The notes under the pieces: generated by a model | What the model was told of the DNA's origin: nothing | The model's input: only the letters and a program-made list of their open reading frames with translations | The model's database searches: none | Assembly: GCF_007641255.1 (NCBI RefSeq) | Contig: NZ_CP036259.1 | Location: 3,908,501 to 3,972,500, forward strand | Source of the DNA: Sporomusa termitida | Lineage (GTDB): Bacteria; Bacillota; Negativicutes; Sporomusales; Sporomusaceae | Direction of reading: 5' to 3' | DNA: 64,000 nucleotides | Position numbers and translations under genes: made by a program | Shown: positions 41,716 to 50,178 of the stretch, piece after piece | Layout: every line of letters starts with the position of its first letter | Position numbering within the stretch: the first letter of the stretch is position 1

Positions 41716-42627
41716 TTACAATACCCGTTCCCCCAGCAGCGACCCCATCAGCGCCACTGCCACCTTAGCGGTTTGATTGCGGTGATCCAGCACGGTATTC
41801 ACCTCTACAAACTCGGCACTTGTCACAATATCAGCCGCCGCAATCAGCTCCATAGCCAGATGGCTTTCCCGGTAGGTCAGCCCGCCGAACACCGGGGTGC
41901 CAACCCCGGGGGCGTGAAGCGGGTCCATAACATCCATATCGAAGCTGACGTGAACGCCGTCCGTATCGGTGGAGACAATCCGGATTGCTGCTTCCATGAC
42001 CTTGGCCATTCCCAGCATGTCAATCTCATGCATCGTGTAGACGGTAACCCCCAGCTCTTTCAGGAGCATTTTCTCGCCCCGGTCCAGGTCGCGCACGCCG
42101 ATCATGACAAATCTCTGCGGATCAAGTTTGGCCTCCCGGCCGCCTACGCCGGTCAGCCGGTCATGGCCCCGGCCGAAGCTTACCGCCACCGGCATGCCAT
42201 GAATATTGCCGGAAGGTGACGTTTCGGCGGTATTAATATCGCCATGGGCATCAAACCATAGAACCCCCGGCTTTTTTTTATGCTGGAGCACCCCGGACAG
42301 GGTGCCGATAGCAATACTGTGATCACCGCCCAGAACTAACGGAAACCGGCCTTTGCCCATTTCCGCCGCCACTTGCCGGCATAACTCCGTATTGACCCGC
42401 TCGATCTCATCCAGATATTTAAGCTTGGTTCCGTCTAGCTGGCATGAGTCCGGCCTGTGAGGAACAATATCGCCTTTGTCGTCAACTTCATAGCCAAGTT
42501 CCTCCAGCTTTTCCCGCACCCGGGCATACCGGATCGCACTGGGTCCCATGTCAACGCCCCGGCGGTCGGCGCCCAAATCCAGTGGTACGCCGATAATGGA
42601 AATCAGGTTGTTAATTGTGGGCTTCAT
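41716..42627 (-). CDS. rocF: arginase
   Basis: A 303-residue ureohydrolase converting arginine to ornithine and urea. Manganese ligands are seen in GGDHSIAIG, WFDAHGDINT and HVSFDMDVMDPLHAPGVGTPV, and the N-terminal GVPLDLGADRRGVDMGPSAIR is typical of RocF rather than agmatinase. The ribosome site lies in a GGGGGATCCCCC palindrome just before the ATG. No ornithine-catabolic genes adjoin. Confidence 0.93.
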   Translation of the reverse strand: MKPTINNLISIIGVPLDLGADRRGVDMGPSAIRYARVREKLEELGYEVDDKGDIVPHRPDSCQLDGTKLKYLDEIERVNTELCRQVAAEMGKGRFPLVLGGDHSIAIGTLSGVLQHKKKPGVLWFDAHGDINTAETSPSGNIHGMPVAVSFGRGHDRLTGVGGREAKLDPQRFVMIGVRDLDRGEKMLLKELGVTVYTMHEIDMLGMAKVMEAAIRIVSTDTDGVHVSFDMDVMDPLHAPGVGTPVFGGLTYRESHLAMELIAAADIVTSAEFVEVNTVLDHRNQTAKVAVALMGSLLGERVL

Positions 42628-42905
42628 GGGGGGATCCCCCTTTCATTTAGGTTTAGTATCCAGCAAGCATCTATTACATCGCTTATGCGAAAAAACGGCC
42701 GGCAGCCATTAGGGCGGCATCGGCAACCTGCTGACAACACTATAATTCATACTCATTATGCTCTGTATTGCCGGCTTTCATGATAAAACTGCCGTTATGT
42801 ATTGGACTGGTAATTTTTATAAAAAAATTATACCATCGGCCTGGTCCTTCTTCAAGACCGGGCCGGGATTACCGGGAACGGCCGGCGCGGTCCTTTGGCT
42901 TTGCC
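42628..42905. other. intergenic between arginase and repeat copy 3
   Basis: About 280 bases with no convincing gene. It presumably holds the arginase promoter (minus strand). The right end grades into text that resembles what flanks the other repeat copies. Confidence 0.4.
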
Positions 42906-43122
42906 CATAGCAGATAATTCTGGACATACAAGGGAGTGGTTTTACTTTTGGCATCGCCCCCAAAGTAACCAAAAGGTCTAGGCCCGCAGCCTCCAAAAGC
43001 TGAAAAGCCGGACAGTATTCCTAAAATCCGAAACTCGCTGCGCTCAAACAGTACGGATTTCTTAACGGAATACCGCCCGGCTTTTCTCCTGCGGAACGCT
43101 TTTTCCGGCAATGGCCGGGGGG
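42906..43122 (-). repeat. hairpin repeat, copy 3 (inverted)
   Basis: Reverse-oriented relative of 17117-17346 and 17467-17696. It keeps TTCCGCAGGAGAAAAGCCGG, GTTTGAGCGCAGCGAGTTTC and CTAGACCTTTTGG, but one arm of the long stem carries two changes (GGACAG for GGGCGG). It ends 43 bases before the DcuC-type gene stop. Confidence 0.85.
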
Positions 43123-43164
43123 TGTTATAGCGCCGGGGCAGGCTGCATTAGCCCGGAACCGGTG

Positions 43165-44526
43165 CTAATAGAATAATACAAAGTTAGCAACAATAATCAC
43201 AATTAGCGCCCCGATCATGGGGATTGCGGTCCGTTTGACAACATCAAACGGCGAGACGCCGCCCATGCTGGAGGCGACGACAATAACGGCAGTAATTGGC
43301 GATATCGCCCGGGCCGCACTGGCCGCAAAGTGCATTGGCAGCAGCATAACCACCGGGGCTACCGACATCTTGGCAGCAACAACAGGGGTTAAGGCGGCAA
43401 AGGCAAAAAACGGCGCATTGCCTGAACCCATAACCACTGAAGCAATGGCGATAATGCCGACCATGACCAGAATCATGCCTGCCGCCCCAAAACCGGAAGA
43501 CTGGGCCGAGGCAATGATGGCATCAATGGTGCCGATCGTCATGAGGCCTTTGGCAAAGGTTTCACCGGCCACAATCAGGGTGATTACATTGGCCATCTGC
43601 AGGCCCAGGCCGTCAAAAAACGACTGGATATCGGCCAAAACTTTTTTACCGTCCCGGCAACGGACATATTCAAAGATCATGCCAATAGCCACACCAATAA
43701 ACATCGCCTTAATAATATCCATCTTAATCCAGGTAATCCACAGACTGCTGAAAGCCAGGATTAAGGCTAACGGCAACGCCGGCAGTATGGCATAGATCAT
43801 CGGCGGCATATTGGCATCGGCCTCGTCCGCCACTAACTCTGTCGCCTGCACTACATGGCCGTCGCGTTTATCAAACCATTTCTGGGTTACATAGTGAAGA
43901 ACGGCAACAATAGGAATGACAGCAATAGCAATGGGAATCTGATAATTGGTCCAGTACAGGACCGGATCGATCCCGGCGGTTGTAGCCGACAGGATCGTGC
44001 CGGTGTCACTGGGACTCCAGTCCAGACAAAGGGTGGTGGCAATAACCGCCGTAGCTGACAGGCGGCTGACCCCTAAGCTGATTAACACCGGGAACACGGT
44101 GACCATCAGCAGCATAGCCAGACCGGAGGCACTGTTAATGCACAAACCCAAAAACATGCCTAATACCCAGGCGCCGGCCATGACCAGATAAGGGGAACGA
44201 AGGGCCAGCAATGGTCTTATTGTCAATTTAACCAAGGCCTTGCTGGCGCCGATATGGTCCATATAACGGGCAAAACCGCCTACAGCCATGATGTTCATGC
44301 CAAGCCCGGCCGCCCGGGAGCTCATTGTCTGCTTAATAAACTCGAAGGCGTCAAACAGCACTGAGCCGGTGCTGTCTTTAACCGGCAGAATCTGGCCAAG
44401 GCCCAGGGCTACCGCTGCGAACATGAGAATGAGGCCGGCCATGAACAGCACCGGCTGGGGTTTATATTTTTTTACGATCAGATAGCCCACCCAAAAGGTC
44501 ACGAGTAAAGAAAGAATAATACCCAC
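43165..44526 (-). CDS. DcuC-family C4-dicarboxylate/anion carrier
   Basis: A 453-residue membrane protein with about 12-13 helices. VMAGAWVLGMFLGLCINSASGLAMLLMVTVFPVLISLG and TTLCLDWSPSDTGTI are DcuC/YfcC-type segments. GGAGGT precedes a GTG at 44526; the upstream ATG overlaps that ribosome site and is unlikely to be the start. Followed by the epimerase gene upstream in the same direction, so it may import the compound the epimerase acts on. Substrate not determined. Confidence 0.87.
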   Translation of the reverse strand: MGIILSLLVTFWVGYLIVKKYKPQPVLFMAGLILMFAAVALGLGQILPVKDSTGSVLFDAFEFIKQTMSSRAAGLGMNIMAVGGFARYMDHIGASKALVKLTIRPLLALRSPYLVMAGAWVLGMFLGLCINSASGLAMLLMVTVFPVLISLGVSRLSATAVIATTLCLDWSPSDTGTILSATTAGIDPVLYWTNYQIPIAIAVIPIVAVLHYVTQKWFDKRDGHVVQATELVADEADANMPPMIYAILPALPLALILAFSSLWITWIKMDIIKAMFIGVAIGMIFEYVRCRDGKKVLADIQSFFDGLGLQMANVITLIVAGETFAKGLMTIGTIDAIIASAQSSGFGAAGMILVMVGIIAIASVVMGSGNAPFFAFAALTPVVAAKMSVAPVVMLLPMHFAASAARAISPITAVIVVASSMGGVSPFDVVKRTAIPMIGALIVIIVANFVLFY

Positions 44527-44608
44527 TTTTTTTACCTCCATTTTTTTGTAATGCTCTGGTACGGTACCAGCTGCCTAAACAGCCCCTTATCAACACCCCC
44601 TTACGCTG

Positions 44609-45700
44609 TTACTGAATCTCCTGCCAGCCTTGCACGTCGGTAATGCCTAAACCGGGTGCGTCAGAAATACTCAGCTGGTTTTTGGAAAAACTTACGCCGC
44701 CGATTACCGGGTCTTCAGCCAGCAGCACGGCCGCGTCCAGATCCGCTGTGCTGATAATCTTCTTACCGGCCGCCAGGCTCGCCGCGGCCGTAATGCCGAC
44801 TTTGCTTTCCAGCATACAGCCCATCATACACTGAATGCCCATAGTTTCGGCCAAATGGGCAATCTTGACGGCATTATGCAGGCCACCGGCTTTCATAAGC
44901 TTAATGTTAATCAGATCACAGGCCCGCATAGCCAGCAGCTGAAACACTTCGTAGGCGCCAAAGGCCGATTCGTCGGCCATAATATCGGTCTCAACCTGGT
45001 CGGTAACATATTTGAGGCCGGCAAAATCATGGGCCGGAACGGGCTGTTCAATCAGTTCAATCCCTAAGCCCATATCTTCAAATTTGCGGATTGTCCGGAC
45101 AGCTTCCTTCGGACTCCACCCCTGATTGGCATCCAGCCTAATTTTCACATCCTGGCCAACAGCGGCCCGGATGGCTTGCACCCGTTGGATATCAAGCGCC
45201 GCCTCGGTGCCTACTTTTAATTTCAGTTCGGTGTACCCTGCCGCCACCGCCGCCAGCGAATCCGCAACCATTTCTTCCGGGGCGTTGATACTAATCGTCA
45301 AATCCGTGGTTATGCCCTGCCGGTAGCCACCCAGTAATTTATAGAGCGGAATGCCATGCCGTTTGCCAAACAGGTCATAAACGGCAATGTCCAGCGCCGC
45401 TTTGGCCGAGCTGTTATGCAGCATCGCGGCATCAATAGTGGTCATGATGCCTTCCAGATTATCAACATCCATCCCGATTAGCTTGGGGCCGATTGTGTCG
45501 CGGATGGCGGCGATGATGGAATCCTGACTGTCACCGGTGATCACAGCCGTGGGCGGGGCATTGCCAAAACCGGTTTCGCCGGTGTCGGCAATCATCTTGA
45601 TGATAATATCCTCGGCTGAATGTACCTGTCGTAAGGCTGTTTTGAAGGGTTTTTTCAGGGGAATACTCACTTTGCCAATTCTAATTGCCGCAATTTTCAT
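44609..45700 (-). CDS. dipeptide epimerase (L-Ala-D/L-Glu epimerase type), enolase superfamily
   Basis: A 363-residue enolase-superfamily enzyme. Catalytic lysines lie in ELKLKVG and NIKLMKAGG, metal ligands in RLDANQGW, ELIEQPV and IMADESAF: the pattern of L-Ala-D/L-Glu epimerases, which help recycle murein peptides. A different dipeptide or acid sugar is possible. First gene of a likely two-gene operon with the DcuC-type carrier; two palindromes just upstream look like operators. Confidence 0.88.
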   Translation of the reverse strand: MKIAAIRIGKVSIPLKKPFKTALRQVHSAEDIIIKMIADTGETGFGNAPPTAVITGDSQDSIIAAIRDTIGPKLIGMDVDNLEGIMTTIDAAMLHNSSAKAALDIAVYDLFGKRHGIPLYKLLGGYRQGITTDLTISINAPEEMVADSLAAVAAGYTELKLKVGTEAALDIQRVQAIRAAVGQDVKIRLDANQGWSPKEAVRTIRKFEDMGLGIELIEQPVPAHDFAGLKYVTDQVETDIMADESAFGAYEVFQLLAMRACDLINIKLMKAGGLHNAVKIAHLAETMGIQCMMGCMLESKVGITAAASLAAGKKIISTADLDAAVLLAEDPVIGGVSFSKNQLSISDAPGLGITDVQGWQEIQ

Positions 45701-45737
45701 TAAATAAATCCGCTCCTCTCACTACTCTCATTAATTA

Positions 45738-45772
45738 TATGTGGCTTAACCACATAAACAGTCCTGACTGTT
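45738..45772. promoter_or_regulatory. two adjacent palindromes upstream of the epimerase
   Basis: TATGTGG-N5-CCACATA (45738-45756) is followed at once by AACAGTC-N2-GACTGTT (45757-45772). Both are perfect and lie 38-72 bases before the start. They look like binding sites for two dimeric regulators, or one site plus a hairpin. Confidence 0.5.
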
Positions 45773-45816
45773 CCTAGAAAAACCCTTGGTACCCTTGAAC
45801 TTTTACAATCTGAGGC

Positions 45817-45876
45817 GATAAAAAAATCCAGCATAATCAACCTTCTACTAACAGAAGGTTGGTTATGCTGGATTTT
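45817..45876 (-). terminator. terminator of the DUF3870 gene
   Basis: A 24-bp stem (AAAATCCAGCATAA... with ...TTATGCTGGATTTT) with a 6-base loop and seven T on the minus strand. One pair is A-C on this strand but T-G on the plus, so it could act both ways. Confidence 0.85.
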
Positions 45877-45941
45877 ATTTACGTCTGCACCTGCGTTCAT
45901 AAACAGGCGTACAATAAACAAAGCAGCGGTCATGGGTGTTT

Positions 45942-46283
45942 TTAGTCGTTCAAATCAAGGGGCATGCCGTTCATAATGCGGAAAAACTTTTTTTGCGCAT
46001 CTTTGTAGGCAACTAAAATAGCTTTTTGCGATGAACCGAAATAACGGGCTTCTACGTGCTGCCGCATAAGTTCAAACTCATCCTGCATACTTTTGCCGGC
46101 AAACAAACTGCCAATAAATTCAGCGGTGGTAGGCACTGTCGCCGAACTGCCGCAGGCTACAATCCTGCCCGTTTCCCGTTCCACCACAAAGCCAATGAAA
46201 AACTGGCCATAGTGGTGAGTAATCGGATTATTCTGCTGAGACTTGGCATTACCCACTATATAGATGGTATTATCTGCAAACAT
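45942..46283 (-). CDS. DUF3870-family protein
   Basis: A 113-residue protein. TIYIVGNAKSQQNNPITHHYGQFFIGFVVERETGRIV and ARYFGSSQKAILVAYKDAQKKFF match the DUF3870 pattern. The start at 46283 follows GGAG; an ATG at 46295 is too close to that site. Function of the family is unknown to me; members often sit near catabolic genes. Confidence 0.82.
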   Translation of the reverse strand: MFADNTIYIVGNAKSQQNNPITHHYGQFFIGFVVERETGRIVACGSSATVPTTAEFIGSLFAGKSMQDEFELMRQHVEARYFGSSQKAILVAYKDAQKKFFRIMNGMPLDLND

Positions 46284-46528
46284 CTCGCTCTCCATCTAGT
46301 TTGTAATGGATTTTATCTCCTCCTATATTCGCGAAAAATGCTTGTTTTCCTTTCGCGGTTGTGCCGATTTTCAATTATTTCAACAATTGGTTCGCCTTAA
46401 TTTTGCAATACTTGGCAAATAATCGCCAGCCAGCCCTCTCAGATCATCCATAATTCGCCAAGCAGGAAATCAGATTCTTTGCAGGGAATATAATGATCCA
46501 CACAACTACTGGAAAGAAAGAGGCTGCT

Positions 46529-47299
46529 ATGAAACTTATTTCCTGGAATGTAAATGGGCTGAGAGCCTGCCTGGGTAAGGGCTTTGGCGATTTTTTCACC
46601 GGTGCCGGAGCCGATATCTTTTGTATCCAAGAGACGAAAATGCAGCAAGACCAGTCAGAACTGGTTTTGCCCGGCTATGAGCAGTACTGGAACAGCGCTG
46701 TGAAAAAGGGCTATTCAGGCACTGCGGTTTTTACCCGGCTTAAACCGCTGGCCGTTACCTGGGGCCTGGGTATAGAAGAACATGATCAGGAAGGCCGGCT
46801 CATTACCCTGGAGTTTGATGAATTTTATCTGGTTAATGTCTATACCCCTAATTCACAGCGCGGGTTGCTGCGGCTGGAATACCGGCTCCGGTGGGAAAGC
46901 GATTTCAGAAACTATCTCCTGCAGCTTGATAGAAACAAGCCTGTCGTTATGTGTGGCGACCTCAATGTAGCCCACGAGGAGATCGATATCAAGAACCCTA
47001 AAGCCAACAGAAAGAATGCCGGCTTTACCGACGAAGAGAGAAATAGCATGACCGTCCTGCTTGCGTCCGGGTTTACCGACTCTTTCCGGGCTCTATACCC
47101 TGAGAAAAGGGATGCCTATACCTGGTGGTCGTATATGATGAATGCCAGAGCCCGTAACATTGGCTGGCGGATTGATTACTTTATCGTTTCCGACAGGCTG
47201 AAAGATGTGATTGCCGCTGCTCATATCTATCCTGACATTATGGGCAGTGACCATTGTCCTGTCGGCCTGGAGCTGCATCCGCCCCTGTCACCGCAATAG
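46529..47299 (+). CDS. xth: exodeoxyribonuclease III
   Basis: A 256-residue AP endonuclease of the ExoIII family for base-excision repair. WNVNGLRACLGKGF, IQETKM (metal glutamate), YTPNSQRG, CGDLNVAHEEIDIKNPK and the C-terminal GSDHCPVGLEL (catalytic Asp-His) are all present. GAAAGAGG precedes the ATG at 46529. Plus-strand, 63 bases before the asparaginase gene. Confidence 0.95.
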   Translation: MKLISWNVNGLRACLGKGFGDFFTGAGADIFCIQETKMQQDQSELVLPGYEQYWNSAVKKGYSGTAVFTRLKPLAVTWGLGIEEHDQEGRLITLEFDEFYLVNVYTPNSQRGLLRLEYRLRWESDFRNYLLQLDRNKPVVMCGDLNVAHEEIDIKNPKANRKNAGFTDEERNSMTVLLASGFTDSFRALYPEKRDAYTWWSYMMNARARNIGWRIDYFIVSDRLKDVIAAAHIYPDIMGSDHCPVGLELHPPLSPQ

Positions 47300-47362
47300 A
47301 AAAAGCACGCGGCTCCGGGCCTGGGCGAAAACGGAAATAAAAATTTAATAAAGGATGAGGGT

Positions 47363-48352
47363 ATGAAAAAAATAACCATCCTTGCTACCGGGGGAACGAT
47401 TGCCGGGGTCGCTCCCTTTCCCGCCGGTACTGTCAGCTATCAGCCGGCAGTAGTGCCCATTCAGGAGCTGCTGGAGCAAATTGGTTCACTGCCGGGTATA
47501 GCCGCGGCCACCAGTGAACAACTGGCGCAAATAGACAGCGCCGATATGAACCACGGCATCTGGCTGCAGCTGGCCAACCGCCTCAATGCCCTGCTGCAGC
47601 AGCCAACTGTGGACGGGGTTGTGGTCACCCACGGCACAGATACGCTGGAAGAAACCGCTTATTTCCTGAATTTAGTTGTAAAAAGTCCCAAACCGGTTGT
47701 CCTGGTCGGCGCTATGCGCCCGTCCACAGCCATAAGCCCTGACGGCCCCATGAATCTGTATAACGCCATCATCCTGGCAGCAAGCCCTTCGGCCTGGGAT
47801 AAGGGGGTGCTTGTCGCCCTCAATGACACGATCAATTGCAGCCGCGATGTAACCAAAACCAACACCTCGCTCCAGGACACCTTTAAAGCGCCTGAGCTTG
47901 GCTATCTGGGCTATATAATCGACAATCAGCCTCACTTCTACCGCCTGCCGACCCGCAGGCATACCTATCTGACCGAATTTGATATTACCGGCCTAAACGA
48001 GCTGCCGCCGGTTGATATCCTTTACGGGCATGTAAATGATTACGGCACCCTGGCTCAGGCGGCGGTGGCCGCCGGCGCCCAGGGCCTTGTCTATGCCGGT
48101 CTGGGTAACGGCAATCTGTCCCAGCATATGCGGCAGGTCCTTGGCAATATTCAACAGCAGGGAGTTGTCGTGGTGCGCGGCACCCGGGTTTGCAACGGGG
48201 CAGTTACCCGCAACGGGGCGCTTGACGATGAGCAGTATAACTTTGTCGTGGCCGATACCCTGAGCCCGCAAAAAGCCCGCATCCTGCTTATGCTCGCCTT
48301 AACGAAGACCAGGAACCCTGCCAAAATTCAAAACATGTTCTGGATTTATTAA
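47363..48352 (+). CDS. L-asparaginase, type II-like without signal peptide
   Basis: A 329-residue amidohydrolase. ILATGGTIAG holds the first nucleophilic threonine and VVVTHGTDTLEETAYFL the TDT triad; SPDGPMNLYNA and VYAGLGNGNLS are type II features. There is no export signal, so it should act in the cytosol, hydrolysing asparagine to aspartate and ammonia. AGGATGAGG precedes the ATG. A terminator follows at 48398. Confidence 0.93.
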   Translation: MKKITILATGGTIAGVAPFPAGTVSYQPAVVPIQELLEQIGSLPGIAAATSEQLAQIDSADMNHGIWLQLANRLNALLQQPTVDGVVVTHGTDTLEETAYFLNLVVKSPKPVVLVGAMRPSTAISPDGPMNLYNAIILAASPSAWDKGVLVALNDTINCSRDVTKTNTSLQDTFKAPELGYLGYIIDNQPHFYRLPTRRHTYLTEFDITGLNELPPVDILYGHVNDYGTLAQAAVAAGAQGLVYAGLGNGNLSQHMRQVLGNIQQQGVVVVRGTRVCNGAVTRNGALDDEQYNFVVADTLSPQKARILLMLALTKTRNPAKIQNMFWIY

Positions 48353-48397
48353 TAGTTAGAAAGCTTGGCAGCCGGGTGTCCCGTTACACAGAAACTG

Positions 48398-48438
48398 AAA
48401 CGCCTACAGCACAATGATCTGCTGTAGGCGTTTCTATT
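48398..48438 (+). terminator. terminator of the asparaginase gene
   Basis: AAACGCCTACAGC and GCTGTAGGCGTTT form a 13-bp stem, followed by TCTATT. It can also end the opposing small gene at 48445. Confidence 0.85.
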
Positions 48439-48444
48439 ATCCGA

Positions 48445-48576
48445 CTATTTACCCCGTCCGGTTTTCCGCATGGGCATTTTATTGTTTGTAGTTTTAGCCT
48501 TACTTGCCTTGGGGAATGGTTTATTATTTTCATTGGCTTTTTTCTTCTTTTCTTGTAGTAAAGCGAGTAAATCCAC
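48445..48576 (-). CDS. 43-residue lysine-rich protein downstream of the RNA helicase
   Basis: AAAGGAGGAG lies 7 bases before a GTG that opens 43 codons: an apolar start (MDLLALLQ), then a basic run EKKKKANENNKPF and a C-terminus MPMRKTGRGK. Composition is like that of RNA-binding tails. It is 95 bases after the DbpA-like helicase gene on the same strand, ended by the 48398 terminator, so co-transcription is likely. No family recognised. Confidence 0.6.
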   Translation of the reverse strand: MDLLALLQEKKKKANENNKPFPKASKAKTTNNKMPMRKTGRGK

Positions 48577-48671
48577 TTAGAACTCCTCCTTTGCCAGCAT
48601 CAACGTACACCTCTATTTTACAACGTCATGTACCCATTAAGCAAGACTTGGTGCCAGCTTACTTAAATAGT

Positions 48672-50111
48672 TTAAATAGTCCGGAAGCCTACTTGTTTTG
48701 TTGTATATAGCCTGCCTTTAATCTTTGTAGCCTGGAGGGCAGCCATCACCAGCGGGCCTTTGCCGTCCAGGATCTCTACATACGAGCAGGTCTCCTGAAC
48801 ATCAATTATCCCAATATCCCCGGCGCTAACCCCGGCAATGGCAGTGACGGCTCCCAGGATATCTCCCGGTCTCATTTTAGTTTTTTTACCGGCATTGATA
48901 CGAATTCTGGTAATCTCACTATTTAGTTTGTCACTGATATCCGGTTTGTACGCCGGCTTAGCCTTATCATGCTCAGAAATCATATTGCCACGCTCAACCG
49001 CTGCCCCTGTGGGCTGTTCCAGCCTGGGTATTTTATATTGCACAAATTCCTCGATTGCCGCTAAGGCCCTTCGTTCAGCCAGGGTGACAAAGGTTAGCGC
49101 CGCGCCTGCATTTCCCGCCCGCCCTGTCCGGCCAATACGGTGAACATAGCCCTCATGATCCAGAGGAAAATCATAATTGATCACCAGCGCGATCTCCGCC
49201 ACATGAATTCCCCGTGCGGCCACATCGGTAGCAATCAGAAAGCGAAACTCGCCTCTTTTAAAGCCTTGAATGGCCGCTAACCGCTCCCTTTGCTCCATTC
49301 CGCCATGGAGGGTTCCACAGAGATAGCCGGCATGTTTTAGTTCCGCCGCCACCAGTTCCGCTTTTTCCCTGGTGTTGCAAAACAAAATGCAGCTATCCGG
49401 CCGTTCAGTAACCGCTATCTTTTTGACAAGCCTGAGTTTGCCGCTTTCTTCAACCTCATAGTAGCCCTGCTGAATTGTTGCTGCAGCCGGGCTTGCCGAC
49501 TCAACCGCCAGCCTCACCGGCGCCAGCATGTATCTACTGCATATCGCCTGGATTTGCTCAGGCATTGTTGCGGAAAACACCAAAGTAACCCTGTTCCCGG
49601 GCAGCTTGGCGATAATTGCTTCAACCTGTTCAATAAAGCCCATATCCAGCATTTTGTCGGCTTCATCAATAATCAGATATTTGATTGCAGCCAGGTTGAT
49701 ACTACCGCTTACCGTATGATCAAACGTTCTGCCCGGCGTACCGACAATAACATGAACCCGCTGGCTTAACTCTCTTCTTTGTATCGCCATCGGTTGCCGG
49801 CCGTAAATAGCAGCACACCTTATTTTCTTAAACCGTCCGATATTAGCAATATCCTGTTTTACCTGTACAGCCAATTCCCGGGTTGGTGTAAGCACTAAGG
49901 CCTGCGGACTCCTTTGCTCTATTGCGATCTTTTCACAAACCGGGATGGCAAAAGCAGCCGTCTTGCCACTGCCGGTCTGTGATTGCACAATAATATCCTG
50001 CTCTGCAAAAACCAGGGGTATCACTTGTGTCTGAACCTCAGTCAGTGTTTCATAGCCTAAGGTTACCAATGCCTTTTTTATTTCTTTACTAAATCCGTCT
50101 ATGATCTTCAA
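48672..50111 (-). CDS. dbpA: DEAD-box RNA helicase, DbpA/YxiN type
   Basis: A 479-residue ATP-dependent RNA helicase. Q-motif region GFSKEIKKALVTLGYETLTEVQ, SQTGSGKTAAFA (Walker A), IIDEADKMLDMGF (DEAD), SATMPEQ and HRIGRTGRAG are present. The last ~75 residues (ITRIRINAGKKTKMRPGDILGAVTAIAGV...) are the DbpA RNA-binding domain, which in studied members binds hairpin 92 of 23S rRNA. Role: assembly of the large ribosomal subunit, inferred from family. Confidence 0.94.
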   Translation of the reverse strand: MKIIDGFSKEIKKALVTLGYETLTEVQTQVIPLVFAEQDIIVQSQTGSGKTAAFAIPVCEKIAIEQRSPQALVLTPTRELAVQVKQDIANIGRFKKIRCAAIYGRQPMAIQRRELSQRVHVIVGTPGRTFDHTVSGSINLAAIKYLIIDEADKMLDMGFIEQVEAIIAKLPGNRVTLVFSATMPEQIQAICSRYMLAPVRLAVESASPAAATIQQGYYEVEESGKLRLVKKIAVTERPDSCILFCNTREKAELVAAELKHAGYLCGTLHGGMEQRERLAAIQGFKRGEFRFLIATDVAARGIHVAEIALVINYDFPLDHEGYVHRIGRTGRAGNAGAALTFVTLAERRALAAIEEFVQYKIPRLEQPTGAAVERGNMISEHDKAKPAYKPDISDKLNSEITRIRINAGKKTKMRPGDILGAVTAIAGVSAGDIGIIDVQETCSYVEILDGKGPLVMAALQATKIKGRLYTTKQVGFRTI

Positions 50112-50178
50112 CCCTCATTCGCACAGATTAAATGCGCTGTATTCTTTATTTTGTGCTTGTCCAGAATATCTTAATCAT

